Shown here in pieces: positions 31,919-42,293 of a stretch of DNA of 64,000 nt; position 1 is the stretch's first letter, and the number at the start of each line of letters is the position of its first letter. This DNA is from Dama dama (Eukaryota; Chordata; Mammalia; Artiodactyla; Cervidae), in the NCBI RefSeq assembly GCF_033118175.1, contig NC_083703.1, forward strand, positions 80,468,501 to 80,532,500, given 5' to 3'. Under the pieces are notes generated by a model, which saw only the letters and a list, made by a program, of their open reading frames with translations, was not told the origin of the DNA and did not search any database. The translations under genes were made by a program, and so were the position numbers.

Positions 31919-33969
31919 TGTGCCCTGCAGACAAAAAGTAGACAGCCACTTTCTGTCTTGAAACTCAAGCCTTCAGGATCCAACCAGAGGGCTGGGTGGC
32001 ATGGGTTCCCGAGGCATTGTCTGTCTGCAGAAGCTCGGCACGTCCTAATGAGTGATCTGCAGAGTGACTTCACCACTGGTCCCTACTGTATCTTCCCCCC
32101 GAGATGCACCACTGACCCAACACCTCACCTCTGCTCTGGATCACCGAGCATGACTCCTCAAACAGACTCCGCTGAGTAAAAACAGCAGTATGCATTTACA
32201 CCCGCAACCTACCCTTTGTAAGAACTCATCCAAAGACAGAGGATTCCACGTACACCTAACTCATACATTGTGAGATTATATTTAATTAATTCAAGGTTGA
32301 TCTCACTTGCAAATTTCTGATCTCGATGAGGTTAGAACAAGTACAGCGTCTTCAATGCCATGTCTCTTGGGCACCCAGCCCAGGGCACACAGTATGTGCT
32401 CACCTTTTCCAATTAAATAGTTAATATTTTCTTAGAGGGCTGGAAGAATCTTCACCCTCCATCAACCTACCTCCTTGGGAGCAGCACTGTCTTTTCCACC
32501 TTTCAACCTGGAAGAAATGAAACTGGAACCAGCAGCATAGGAGCATTAAGACAGACCTGAAGTTCCAGTCTCTTGTTCCATCCTGCTACCTGTCCCAGGG
32601 CCAGCCCTGAAAGATTCTTTGTTCATTCATTCACTTTTTTGTATATTTGTTTATTGCGGATACCTCCCTCCACTGTGCTGGAAATGGATGCAAGCAAACC
32701 CCACATTCAGTACAACCATAGGAATAGACATAAGTTAACAGTATATGAAATTCAGAATTGTGACTGCATCACCTCCCCAGAAGCAGATTCCTTAATTGGC
32801 TGTTTAAGGGATTGTGCTTTTCTTTTTCCTCCTTTTCCCTCTGCTTTTTCCAAAATGTCCGTTCACATCAGCCCAGCAGCTGCCCCTGGTGGTGCGTCCA
32901 TCGAGGCACAGGGCTGACGGTCTCACAGTCACGGCGGAAGGAAGCGCGTCTTCTCTGTGGGCGGCACAGAGCCGTGAGCGAGGTGCCCACGTGCCCGCGG
33001 AGCCCAGCATGGAGACGCGGTGCCCTGTCTTCTGCCAACAGGTGGACGGAAGGGCGAAACAGATGTTGGCTTAATGAAAAAGAACAAAATCGATAAAAGA
33101 AAAGAAAAAAATCTTTTCCAGTTCCTCCAAAGAGTCATGGAGATTAAAATTAAGTTAACCATAGAGATTTAAAGTAGAAGGTGGTTTTACAAAGTCCTTA
33201 GCTGCATGGAGATGCTGGCCGTTCCGTCTGCTTTGCTTGCTTGAGAGAAGGGGGGTATTTGTCAAAGCAGCAGCAACTTCACTTTGTCTCCATTGTCAGT
33301 GCATCTCGAGTTGAAGAAGCTTATTTTCTGCAAGTGCCTTCAGCCCCAGACATGTCTGCAGTCTATTTATGTTTGGCTAAAACAAACAGAATAAACAGTA
33401 GAGAGGGTATCATTCATATCATGACGGGAGGGAGAATATAGGACATTCTTGACATCCCGCATATACAAATCACGGAATGTCTTTCTAACTAGCCGCGCTT
33501 ATAAATCAATCCGTGCACCCTTTCAGAAAGAATCTGCAGGAAAGTGATTTGACTTCAGCTGGCAATAGAAGAATCGGATTATTGAAGGGCCGTTCTTCTT
33601 GGGTTATCCACAAAATCAGCCTTCAATGTACATTGAGCTGGTCACACAAAGAGATGACCCAGAAGCCCCCAGACCCAGGCCTTGAAGAGTGTTTAAGCGC
33701 TGGGGTGGGTGGGCAGTGCAGTCTCAAGGGACTGGCAGCAAAGCAGAGGGCAGAACATGTGGTAGAGAGTCATCAATGGACTAGTCGTGATCCTGGCAAC
33801 GATCTTGACTCCACCTTAGTTACTGAGTTCCTGCTACATGCCTGGGATAAGTCCACTTTCCCAGTATTCAGTAAATTCCCCAGCCCATCAAGGATGGGAA
33901 CCTCAGCAGATAGCATGCTTCCTTGCTACTGTGATCACCAACTTCTACAGGAAAATGTAGAGAAATACA
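31919..33969. other. Single-copy stretch, no gene recognised
   Basis: Two kilobases without a recent repeat. Frames at 32,573-33,162 and the left part of the 246-codon frame at 33513-34253 have no recognisable domain. The latter frame reads into the next SINE. Confidence 0.45.
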
Positions 33970-34187
33970 GTGTGTGTGCGCGCACTCAGTCATGTCCAAC
34001 TCTTGTGACCCCATGGACTGTAGTCCGCCAGGCTCTTCTATCCATGGGATTTTTCAGGCAAGAATACTTGAGTGGGTTGTCATTTCCTCCTCCAGGGGGT
34101 CTTCCTGACCCAGGGATTGAACACACCTCTCCTGCGTCTCCTGCATCAGCAAGCAGATTCTTCACCACTGAGCCACCTGGGAAGGCC
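33970..34187 (-). mobile_element. Bov-tA SINE with target duplication
   Basis: The plus strand runs 'cgcactcagtcatgtccaac' to 'tgagccacctgggaaggcc'. It is flanked by 'agagaaataca' (33959-33969) and 'agagaaatgca' (34188-34198), 11 bp with one mismatch. Confidence 0.95.
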
Positions 34188-34195
34188 AGAGAAAT

Positions 34196-34251
34196 GCACA
34201 CTCACTGCATCTCACTCCCCAGTGCACACTCACTGCATCTCACTCCCCAGT
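34196..34251. repeat. Perfect 28-bp tandem duplication
   Basis: Two identical 28-bp units, each starting 'gcacactcactgcatc' and ending 'cccagt', occupy 34196-34223 and 34224-34251, directly beside the Bov-tA insertion. Confidence 0.97.
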
Positions 34252-34733
34252 GAAGGCAGGGCAAGCTTCACAATTTGAAAGTTCAGTCAAATGCACTTGA
34301 ATACTTTAATCGTGTGCGGTGCAGCCCTGGAACCGGGGCTAGAGGGTAAGCGTACGGAACAAGGTGGAGCCCGTGCGGGTGCGGAGCAACGTTTCTGACT
34401 CTCTTCCTGCAAAATAAGGCAGGGCTGGAAGTCTCGCTCTGCAGTCGCCCTCAGGACCCTCATCTCCAGTAATTCACGCTCTTGGGTTGTTGTTTTAAAT
34501 TAGTCATCTAACATTTATTCAGCCCACCACGCTCCAGGCTTTGTGGAAACAAGGACACCCAGACTATTTAGATTGGGCTCCGGGGAGCCTATAATCAAGA
34601 GGAAAAGACAAATGGTAGTTGCAACAAGGACCACAGTTCCAGTTGAGGCTGAACTTACCTAACCATAAGATTCCATTGTTGGACATTTCTGCCAAAACTG
34701 AGATATATAACCAAGACATCCAAACCAACCATT
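34252..34733. other. Single-copy stretch, possibly an L2-like fragment
   Basis: 'tctaacatttattcagccc' near 34,505 hints at an old MIR/L2-type repeat. Nothing else is identified. Confidence 0.4.
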
Positions 34734-34747
34734 AAGTAAAAATATTA

Positions 34748-34968
34748 CCTACCGACTCTCGCTTCAGTCATGTCTGACTATTTGCAACCCCATGGACTGT
34801 AGCCCACCAGGCTCCTCTCTCCGTGGGATTTTCCAGGCAAGAATACTGGAGTGTGTTGCCATTTCCTCCTCCAGGGGATCTTCCCAACCCAGGGATCAAA
34901 TCTCCATCTCTTGATGTCTCCTGCATTGACAGGCAGGTTCTTTACCACTAGCGCCACCTGGGAAGCCC
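34748..34968 (-). mobile_element. Bov-tA SINE with target duplication
   Basis: It ends in 'ctagcgccacctgggaagcc' (plus strand), the CTCF-like head subtype. Flanks 'aagtaaaaatatta' (34734-34747) and 'aagtgaaaatatta' (34969-34982) form a 14-bp duplication with one mismatch. Confidence 0.96.
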
Positions 34969-34982
34969 AAGTGAAAATATTA

Positions 34983-35444
34983 GTGTTGTTTTAAATACTG
35001 AATTAGCCAGATCCTAAAAATCATACTAGCACAATAAGTTATTGAGCAATTTCCATGTGCCAAGACCTATGCGAAGCTCTTTTATCTTTTTCATTCATTC
35101 AACAATCACTGTTTTTAATCTGAGGCCATTCACTAAACTGTACTGCTTATGTCTGTACCACTAAGAAAGAAAAATGCTTATAATTAAACCATGACCTGCT
35201 GCTCTCTTCCTAGCACTTAGAATTTCTATTTTATATTTACTGAGAGACTCTTTGAGATTTATTTTTTAAAGATTTTTATAATTTGACACTCCTGTGTTTA
35301 TATGAAAAAGGAAAAGATAAGCAACATAAATTGGTTAAGGCATTCCTGAAATATCTTCTGACTGCCCTCTGGCAGCCATTTTAAGATAGCATTGACTTAA
35401 GATTCACCCTAATTTATGAGATGTTAAAATATAAAGAAAGGTCT
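34983..35444. other. AT-rich single-copy stretch
   Basis: No gene is recognised. 'gagcaatttccatgtgccaa' near 35,043 suggests a MIR/L2 trace. A CTCF-like core on the minus strand lies at 35,362-35,377. Confidence 0.45.
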
Positions 35445-35620
35445 TAGAATCAATTAAATGCTATTTGTGAGGTATGTCCTATGCTCCAGGTCCCCTCAAA
35501 AAATGCTGAAGATACAGCAATGTATGAGACACAGCATCCCAATCCTAAAGGAGTCTAAATGGCAGAGTCCAGAATTTAACAATTACATGTGTAATTGATT
35601 GGTTGCAAGTTTGATGGGAA
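35445..35620 (+). repeat. L2-like ancient repeat fragment
   Basis: 'gtatgtcctatgctccaggt' and 'gaagatacagcaatgtatga' match the order seen at 15.5 kb. Confidence 0.5.
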
Positions 35621-35777
35621 CCGCAAGAGTAGAATCCCATAAGGCTGTCTACAAGGTGATCCTTACTCACCAGGGGGTCAGGGGAGATCCTCCAAGTATC
35701 TTTATATGGAAACCAGAAAGATGAGTTGGAGACAGAAAAAGTTTTAAAGAAAAAGTAGCATTTTTACATAAAAGCCT

Positions 35778-35912
35778 TTCAACAACCATATTTGGATGGT
35801 ACTCTAATTATCCCCATTTTACAGATGAGGAAATGGAGAGTTGGAAAGCCTCAGTAAATTGCCTAAGAACACACAGCTAGTAAGTGTTTGAGCTGGCATC
35901 TTTTCCTCTCAA
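35778..35912 (-). mobile_element. MIR SINE fragment
   Basis: 'cccattttacagatgaggaa', 'taaattgcctaagaacacac' and 'agctagtaagtg' are diagnostic of a reversed MIR. Confidence 0.85.
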
Positions 35913-36099
35913 CCAATGAATTGTTCTACTTGTTTAGATAGGCAGACTCGGTTCTTGCTGCTTTAGAGAGAGAGTGAAGAGGGACTTCCGGACTTCCGGC
36001 CAGAGAGAGACCCTTCAGTGTAAATCCTGATGTTATTAAATAGTTTCAGTGCTAACAAAGAAAAAAGAGTTTCTTTACATCACAGACTCCATGTATCCT

Positions 36100-36266
36100 G
36101 GAACCAGGGACTGGGTTTGATCCCTGGGTTGGGAAGATCCCCTGGAGAAGGGAAAGGCTACCCACTCCAGTGTTCTGGCCTGGAGAATTCCATGGACTGT
36201 CTAGACCGTGGGGTCTCAAAGAGTGGGACCCGACTGAGTGACTTTCACGTTCACTTCACTTTCAGT
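36100..36266 (+). mobile_element. Bov-tA SINE, 5'-truncated
   Basis: It starts around 'ggaaccagggactgggtttg', lacks most of the tRNA-like head, and runs to 'cgactgagtgactttcacg'. Confidence 0.9.
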
Positions 36267-36683
36267 GTCATAGGACCAGAAATATGGGTGCAATAAAAGA
36301 ACATGTTTTGGAACCTCCTTCCAAACAATTAGGTTTTTAAATCTCTGGCTTGGGTAACTTTTGAAAACATATTTCAGAAGCCCACAGTCCATGTGGTTGT
36401 AGGTCCAACCCACCTGAAAGAATGGACCCATTAAGAATTTTTCCAATTAAGAGGCATGTCTAACTTTGCAGCAGGGATTTTTGTGTTTCTGCTGTTGAAT
36501 TTACTCCTAGATATAGAACCTGACTAGATTTTTTAAAGGCTATTATACTGAGCAAATGTTGAAAATCTGGGACTCAAGGCTAGTTCCTGGGGCCACTGTT
36601 TACCGGAAGATGGAATGTAGGAGGAACACACAGCAGCCAGAAAGGGTATGGTGAGTGGGTGAGTCTTGCTCACTTTGTAAAGC
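36267..36683. other. Single-copy stretch, no gene recognised
   Basis: Nothing identifiable is seen. Confidence 0.45.
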
Positions 36684-36695
36684 TAAAAATGCACA

Positions 36696-36908
36696 TGCCT
36701 GCATGCTCAGTCGCTCAGTTGCAACCCCATGGACCATAGCCCACCAGGCTCCTCTGTCCTTGGGATTTTCCAGGCAAGAGTATTGTCATGGGTTACCAAT
36801 TCCTCCTCCAGGGGATCTTCCTGACCCAGGGATTGAACCCAAGTCACCTGCATCTCCTGCAGTGGCAGGCAGATTCTTTACCACTGAGCCACCTGGGACG
36901 CCCCAAGT
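36696..36908 (-). mobile_element. Bov-tA SINE with target duplication
   Basis: Plus-strand end 'tgagccacctgggacgcccc' marks the head. Flanks 'taaaaatgcaca' (36684-36695) and 'taaacatgcaca' (36909-36920) are 12 bp with one mismatch. Confidence 0.95.
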
Positions 36909-36944
36909 TAAACATGCACAGGGTTCCGTACATCGCCGTTGATT

Positions 36945-37800
36945 CCTTCAGTGAATGTTTGCTGAGCACCTACCACGTGCCAGGCACCACCTCTAGGCTC
37001 TCACACTGCAGCATCGAGTCACCCAGACCAAGATCCCTGCTCTAAGGGATCCCACAAACAATGAGGAAGGCTTACAGCGAACAACAGACAGAATAGAGGC
37101 GTCAGCTCTGCAGCGCCGGGTGGGAAGTGCTATGGAAAGAGATCGCAGAGCAGAGTGGGGGAGCTGGAACTTGAGAGAGCAGGAGGCCAGTTGCAAGTTC
37201 AACAGAGCCAGCAGAGTAAGCTTCAGGAGGAAACTGCTTTTAAGCACAGACTTCCAGCAAGTTGGGGCTTCCCAGGTAGCTCAGACGTAAAGAATTTACG
37301 TGGGTTCGATTCCTGAGTCAGGAAGCTCCCCTGGAGGAGTAAATGGCAACCCACTCCAGTATTCTTGCCTGAAAAATCCCATGGACAGAGGAGCCTGGCG
37401 GGCTACGGTCCACGGGTTACAGAGTCAGACACGACTTAGCAACGAAACAATAACAACAGCAACAAACAGCAGGCAGAGGAAAGTACCGAGGGAAAAGCCA
37501 GCACGAAGGCCGCAGACGCGAGGTTCCTGGTTTGGTTGGGAAACAGCGAGGAGGCCAGCAAGACCAGAGCAGAAAACCCAGAAAGGGAGGAAAGGGAGAA
37601 GGGGGAGAGGTGGAAAGGAAGCTAAACAGGCCCATAAATCTGAGGGCCGTGGTAAGAAGGTTGACTTTCTCCGTGAGTAAGATGAATTTCCCTTGGGGGG
37701 GTTGAGCAGGGAAGTGACGTGATCTGATGTATCTCTCATTCTGACTGCTGAGAGTGTTAAGAATTGACTGTAGGTAGCCAAGATTGAGACCATTTTTCAC
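36945..37800 (+). repeat. L2-like ancient repeat split by a Bov-tA
   Basis: Left part: 'tgctgagcacctaccacgtg' and 'gatccctgctctaaggga'. Right part (about 37,640-37,800): 'gttgagcagggaagtgacgt', 'gatctgatgtatctctcatt' and 'aagaattgactgtaggtagc'. The order continues across the SINE at 37,264. Family tentative. Confidence 0.5.
37264..37470 (+). mobile_element. Bov-tA SINE with internal deletion in the head
   Basis: 'ggggcttcccaggtagctca' is followed by a shortened head, in which the segment normally reading 'cctgcaatgcaggagac' is missing. The junction forms the hairpin 'acgtaaa', 'gaa', 'tttacgt' (37285-37301). The tail is CAA-rich. Confidence 0.93.
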
Positions 37801-37850
37801 TTTCCATCCTCTAGGATTGTGCTTTGTAACTTGCTGCCTCTTTCCAGAGC

Positions 37851-38078
37851 GGGCTTCCCAGGAGGCACTAATGGTAAAAAAAAAAAAAAACCCGCCTGCC
37901 AATGCAGGAGACAGGAAGAAACATGGGTTCAATCCCTGGGTTGGGAAGATCCCCTGGAGGAGGAAATGGCAGTCCACACCAGTATTCTTGCCTGGAGAAT
38001 CCCGTGGACAGAGGAGCCTGGCGGGCTATGGTCCATAAGGTTACAAAGAGTCAGACACTACAGAAGCGACTTAGCATG
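37851..38078 (+). mobile_element. Bov-tA SINE with an A15 run inside the head
   Basis: The head 'gggcttcccaggaggcacta' is followed by a 15-A homopolymer (37876-37890) where other copies read 'taaagaa'. The rest is canonical to 'agcgacttagcatgcagc'. Confidence 0.95.
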
Positions 38079-38763
38079 CAGCTCATTGCAGAATGGTGAA
38101 GGGGAAGACACCAAGGTCTGGGGTCTGCAGGCTTGGTTTCCTATCTGTCTTGTTAGTTTCTCCCAGAGACCCATCTGTATCTCTCCTGTTAGCCTCAAAT
38201 CCCCCCAGTTTAAGACAGACGTAGAGATGCCTACCTAACATGATTATTTCCAAAATAAAACGCACACCCAATACTTCATACTCTAATGGGCATACAGTAG
38301 ATGCTTGAAGATATACAATGGAAGTACTTTCTTTCTTCATATCTCCCGAAGAAACAAGAGGTTTCATAAGCTGCTAATTCTGTAGTCCAGAAGATGTTCA
38401 GATTTATCATCTTTACTTTAGGTTGGTTTGCTTGAGTAATTAATGCAATGCTAAGATTTTATTGGTGAGGTGCCCAGGATTTTAGTAACTGAGTTAGTTG
38501 AACATGAAAGGTCTTTAAGGATGAAAGATATAATAAAGTCTGCTCTGTTACAACTCATATTTCCTGAGCCAATTAGCTCACTCCTGATTGGTAAATCAGT
38601 CAGTGATGTGTATATAATGAGGACGTCACATCCATTCACGTGTAAGTTTTTCTAACACTTTATTGTTTAGCAGCACTAAGTAACATCAGCCAGACGTGAA
38701 GCTCACTAGTCACTGAACGCAGAAAGCCTCAGAGAACACGCTAGGTTCATAGAGGTCCCATCG
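38079..38763. other. Single-copy stretch, no gene recognised
   Basis: Frames on opposite strands at 38,083-38,655 show no domain. Confidence 0.45.
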
Positions 38764-38970
38764 ACTTCCTTTTGGCTCAGATGCTCAGCCTTCGAAGTCC
38801 AAATTGTCACAAGGCGCAGGAGACATGGGTTTGATCCCTGGGTTGAGAAGATCCCCTGGAGAAGAAAATGGCAACCCACTCCAGCCTTCTTGCCTGGAGA
38901 ATCCCACGGATAGAGGAGCCTGGCAGGCTACAGTCCATGCAAAGAGTCAGACACGACGGAGCATCATGCA
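38764..38970 (+). mobile_element. Bov-tA SINE, diverged head
   Basis: 'cttccttttggctcagatgc' leads into 'gcgcaggagacatgggtttg' and a canonical body ending 'cacgacggagcatca'. Confidence 0.9.
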
Positions 38971-39090
38971 TGCCCTGCAGTCTTTTAAAATTTCAACCTT
39001 CTATAACCCCACAATCTTACTGCTTCCATAAACTTATTTCTAGTCAACTACAATCACTTCATTATTTACAAAGTAAAGTCCTTTATTTGC

Positions 39091-40232
39091 TGTTCAGTTC
39101 AGTTCAATTGCTCAGTCGTGTCTGACTCTTTGTGACCCCATGGACTGCAGCACGCCAGGCCTCCCTGTCCATCACCAACTCCTGGAGCTTGCTCAAACTC
39201 ATCTCCATTGAGTCAGTGAAGCCATCCAACAATGTCGTCCTCTGTCATCCCCTTCTCTTCCTGCCTTCAGTGTTTCCCAGCATCAGGGTCTTTTCCAGTG
39301 AGTCAGTTCTTCACATCAGGTTCCCAAAGTACTGAAGCTTCAGCTTCAGCATCAGTCCTTCCAATGAATATTAAGGACTGATTTCCTTTAGGATGGACTG
39401 GATGGATCTCCTTGCCGTCCAAGGGACTCCCAAGAGTCTTCTCCAACACCACAGTTCAAAAGCATCAATTCTTCAGTGCTCAGCTTTCTTTATGGTCCAA
39501 CTTTCACACCCACACATGACCACTGGAAGAACCATAGCCTTGACTAGATGGACCTTTGTTGGCGAAGTAATGTCTCTGCTCTTTAATATGCTGTCTAGGT
39601 TGGTCATAGCTTCTCTTCAAAGGAGCAGTCGTCTTTTAATTTCATGGCTGCAGTCACCATCTGCAGTGATTTTGGAGCCTAGAAAAATAAAGTTTATCAC
39701 TGTTTCCACTGTTTCTCCATCTATTTGCCATGAAGTGATGGGACCCGATGCCATGATCTTTGTTTTTTGAATGTTGAGTGTTAAGCCAGCTTTTTCATTC
39801 TCCTCTTTCACTTTTACCAACAGGCTCTTTAGTTTCTCTTCACTTTCTGCCATAAAGTGAAAGTGACAGTTGCTCAGTGGTATCTCTTTGCGATCCCGCG
39901 GACTATACAATGGGATAGTATAGTCGATGGGATCGACTTTGTGACCCCATGGTCCATGGAATTCTCTAGGCCAGAGTACTGGAGTGGATAGCCTTTCCCT
40001 TCTCCAGGGGATCTTCCCAAACCAGGGATCAAAACCAGGTCTCCTGCATTGCAGGCAGATTCTTTACTAACTGATCTGGATTCTTTACTGACTGAACTAT
40101 CTGGGAAGCCCAAAGGGTGGTGCCATCTGCATATCTGAGGTTATTGATATTTCTCTCACAATCTTGATTCCACATCAAGATTGTCTCTCGCATCTTGAGT
40201 CTTGATGAAGCTTGTGCTTCATCCAGCCCAGA
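39091..40232 (-). mobile_element. BovB LINE, about 0.9 kb of 3' part, split by a Bov-tA
   Basis: This is the longest BovB here. The left block (39091-39854) and right block (40112-about 40232) join to the known BovB order: '...cactttctgccata' then 'agggtggtgccatctgcat'. Minus-strand reading at 39617-39910 gives reverse-transcriptase peptides such as LTLNIQKTKIMASGP and ITADGDCSHEIKRRLLL, the C-terminal side of the RTE reverse transcriptase domain. The copy is truncated and interrupted by stops, so inactive. The right block ends in a fold-back insertion (40159-40183). Confidence 0.96.
39855..40111 (-). mobile_element. Bov-tA SINE nested in BovB, with internal templated insertion
   Basis: It runs 'agtgaaagtgacagttgctc' to 'actatctgggaagccc'. 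Compared with the copy at 10,903 it carries about 45 extra bases near 39,900-39,946 that contain two small inverted repeats and a second copy of 'ctttgtgacccc'. Confidence 0.93.
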
Positions 40233-40598
40233 TTATTTGCTGTAGTGTTGCTTTATTTGTTATGAATTTAACAAGTGTTTGTAATTGGGCTGGTATTTTC
40301 AGTATGGTTTTATTGGATTACATTCTGGATACCTACTTGCTTAGTTCTGAACTAGTCTACCCTAATCTTATTTTTGCTTTATGCGCTATCATTTTAATGA
40401 AAGGTTTTGCAGAATGCAAGATTCGTCAAGGAATGTATATCATTATAGCAGAGACACACACCTGGGCCATACACACCAGAAAAAAGCAGGACACAGTTGA
40501 AAACAGGCATGGATGTGCGTTTGAGCTGCAACTAACAGCCACAAGAGGGCGATGGCTCTGGAGACTCACGTGCTCAGTCCAAAGTCGGAGTCTACCAA
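40233..40598. other. Single-copy stretch with a CTCF-like core
   Basis: No gene is recognised; the 136-codon frame at 40202-40612 starts inside BovB and shows no domain. 'ccacaagagggcgatg' (40539-40554) matches 12 of 14 CTCF core positions. Confidence 0.45.
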
Positions 40599-40751
40599 CA
40601 TCTGATATGTGACCTCAAGCAAGTCGTTGCATTTCTTGAAGCCTAAGTTTCCTCTGTCTTTGAAAATGGAACTAATAATATCACCCCCATCAGTGGAGCA
40701 TGAGGTTAAAATAAAACCATACATGTAAAGCACCTACTAACTGGGAGCTAT
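40599..40751 (+). mobile_element. MIR SINE fragment
   Basis: 'atgtgacctcaagcaagtcg', 'cctaagtttcctctgtcttt' and 'catgtaaagcacctactaac' give forward MIR order. Confidence 0.75.
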
Positions 40752-40765
40752 ATTAGAATACGGTA

Positions 40766-40962
40766 ACGGGCTTCCCTGATGGCTCAGCCAGTCAAGAATT
40801 CCCCATGCAACACAGGAGACCTGGGTTAGATCCCTGGGTTGGGAAGATCCCCTGGAGGAGGGAACAGCTACCCACTCCAGTATTCTGGCCTGGAGAATTC
40901 CATGGATGGCATAGTCCACGGGGTCGCAAAGAGTCGGACATGACTGAGAAACTTTCACTTTC
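40766..40962 (+). mobile_element. Bov-tA SINE with perfect target duplication
   Basis: 'cgggcttccctgatggctca' to 'actgagaaactttcacttt'. A perfect 14-bp duplication 'attagaatacggta' flanks it (40752-40765 and 40963-40976), indicating a recent insertion. Confidence 0.97.
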
Positions 40963-40976
40963 ATTAGAATACGGTA

Positions 40977-41286
40977 CACACAGAAGCATTTTATAAGCAA
41001 ACAGGTTTCTAATGAAGTGGTATAGGAAAAGTCATCTTCCCAACAAAATGAGGTCAGACGGAGGTCTCAAAATCAATGCTTCTGTTTGATTTAAGTACAA
41101 CTGTTTTTGTACATTTGGAGCCCAGCTTAACTCTCAATCACCCACAGCTGAGGGCTGGGTGAACTCTCCAAACCCGAGGAGGAAGAACCTTGCACTCTGG
41201 CCTTCGCTCCCTGACTGCCTACATCTGGGCCACTGGTCCAGACCCAGTTTATTTGTGAAGACGATGTTGAGCATGCATATAGGCCT

Positions 41287-41343
<57 letters not shown>

Positions 41344-41942
41344 CGTCTGGGTTCCTTTTCTCTACATATGAAAAAAATAGCCAAGGCAGAGACAATGCTC
41401 CACAGCTGGAAAAGATGAGATCATTTGTAAGTGGCTTGTTAAATCGCACATCATTTTCCTGATCAGCAGTAGCAAGCCTGCATTTTCAGGAGCTGATGCG
41501 ATTTATCATGTTATTATATATTTAGGGGCTTTTTGAAAATGCTCTTATTTACTCAACCGACTGTGTATATAGACTATTTAAAGCAGATTTTTGACCCAGT
41601 AGACTGTACCAGCACCATCTATCGTCTCAATGAGCATGTAGGGACTCTTAAATATGCAGATTATTGATACAATAGACTGTGAGCGCTGGAAACGTACCCT
41701 AGACGGGTACATTCCAGTCACTGGGGGACGATATGTTTCTAAAAAGCACTTTCAAAGCAGACCCATACAAAGAGCCAGGCTCTGTGGAAAAATGTACATC
41801 TGGGTGGAGGGGCCTCTGGTTTGGGAGGGAAATTCTCAGTTTCTAGAAATAGGATGCTGTCATTTTTATCTCTTTGTGGACTGCCCAAGTCTGTGAACAT
41901 TGAAACTACCCTCTACTGAATGCCAGGCAATGCCACCAACAG
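40977..41942. other. Single-copy stretch containing a (GT)n(GC)n tract
   Basis: The only notable element is the alternating purine-pyrimidine tract at 41,290-41,346. Frames of 63-85 codons have no domain. Confidence 0.5.
41290..41346. repeat. (GT)n microsatellite ending in (GC)4
   Basis: A long GT run passes into 'gcgcgcgcgcg'. All positions alternate purine and pyrimidine, the sequence type most prone to form Z-DNA. Confidence 0.93.
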
Positions 41943-42293
41943 TCTGAGCTTCTTTTTTTTTTTATTAGTTGGAGGCTAATTACTTCACAACATTTCAGTG
42001 GGTTTTGTCATACATTGATATGAATCAGCCATAGATTTACACGTATTCCCCATCCTGATCCCCCCTCCCACCTCCCTCTCCACCCGATTCCTCTGGGTCT
42101 TCCCAGTGCACCAGGCCGGAGCACTTGTCTCATGCATCCCACCTGGGCTGGTGATCTGTTTCACCATAGATAACATACATGCTCTTCTTTCAAAACATCC
42201 CACCCTCACCTTCTCCCACAGAGTTCAAAAGTCTGTTCTGTATTTCTGTGTCTCTTTTTCTGTTTTGCATATAGGGTTATCATTACCATCTTT

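Noticed and set aside
33513..34253. 246-codon plus-strand ORF
   Set aside because: The C-terminal third is reverse-strand Bov-tA sequence, and the rest shows no domain or conserved motif.
35983..36000. 'gacttccg' repeated twice as an ETS-type regulatory pair
   Set aside because: An 8-bp tandem duplication is too short to interpret, and no promoter context is present.
37417..37977. 186-codon minus-strand ORF
   Set aside because: It runs through two Bov-tA copies and old repeat sequence.
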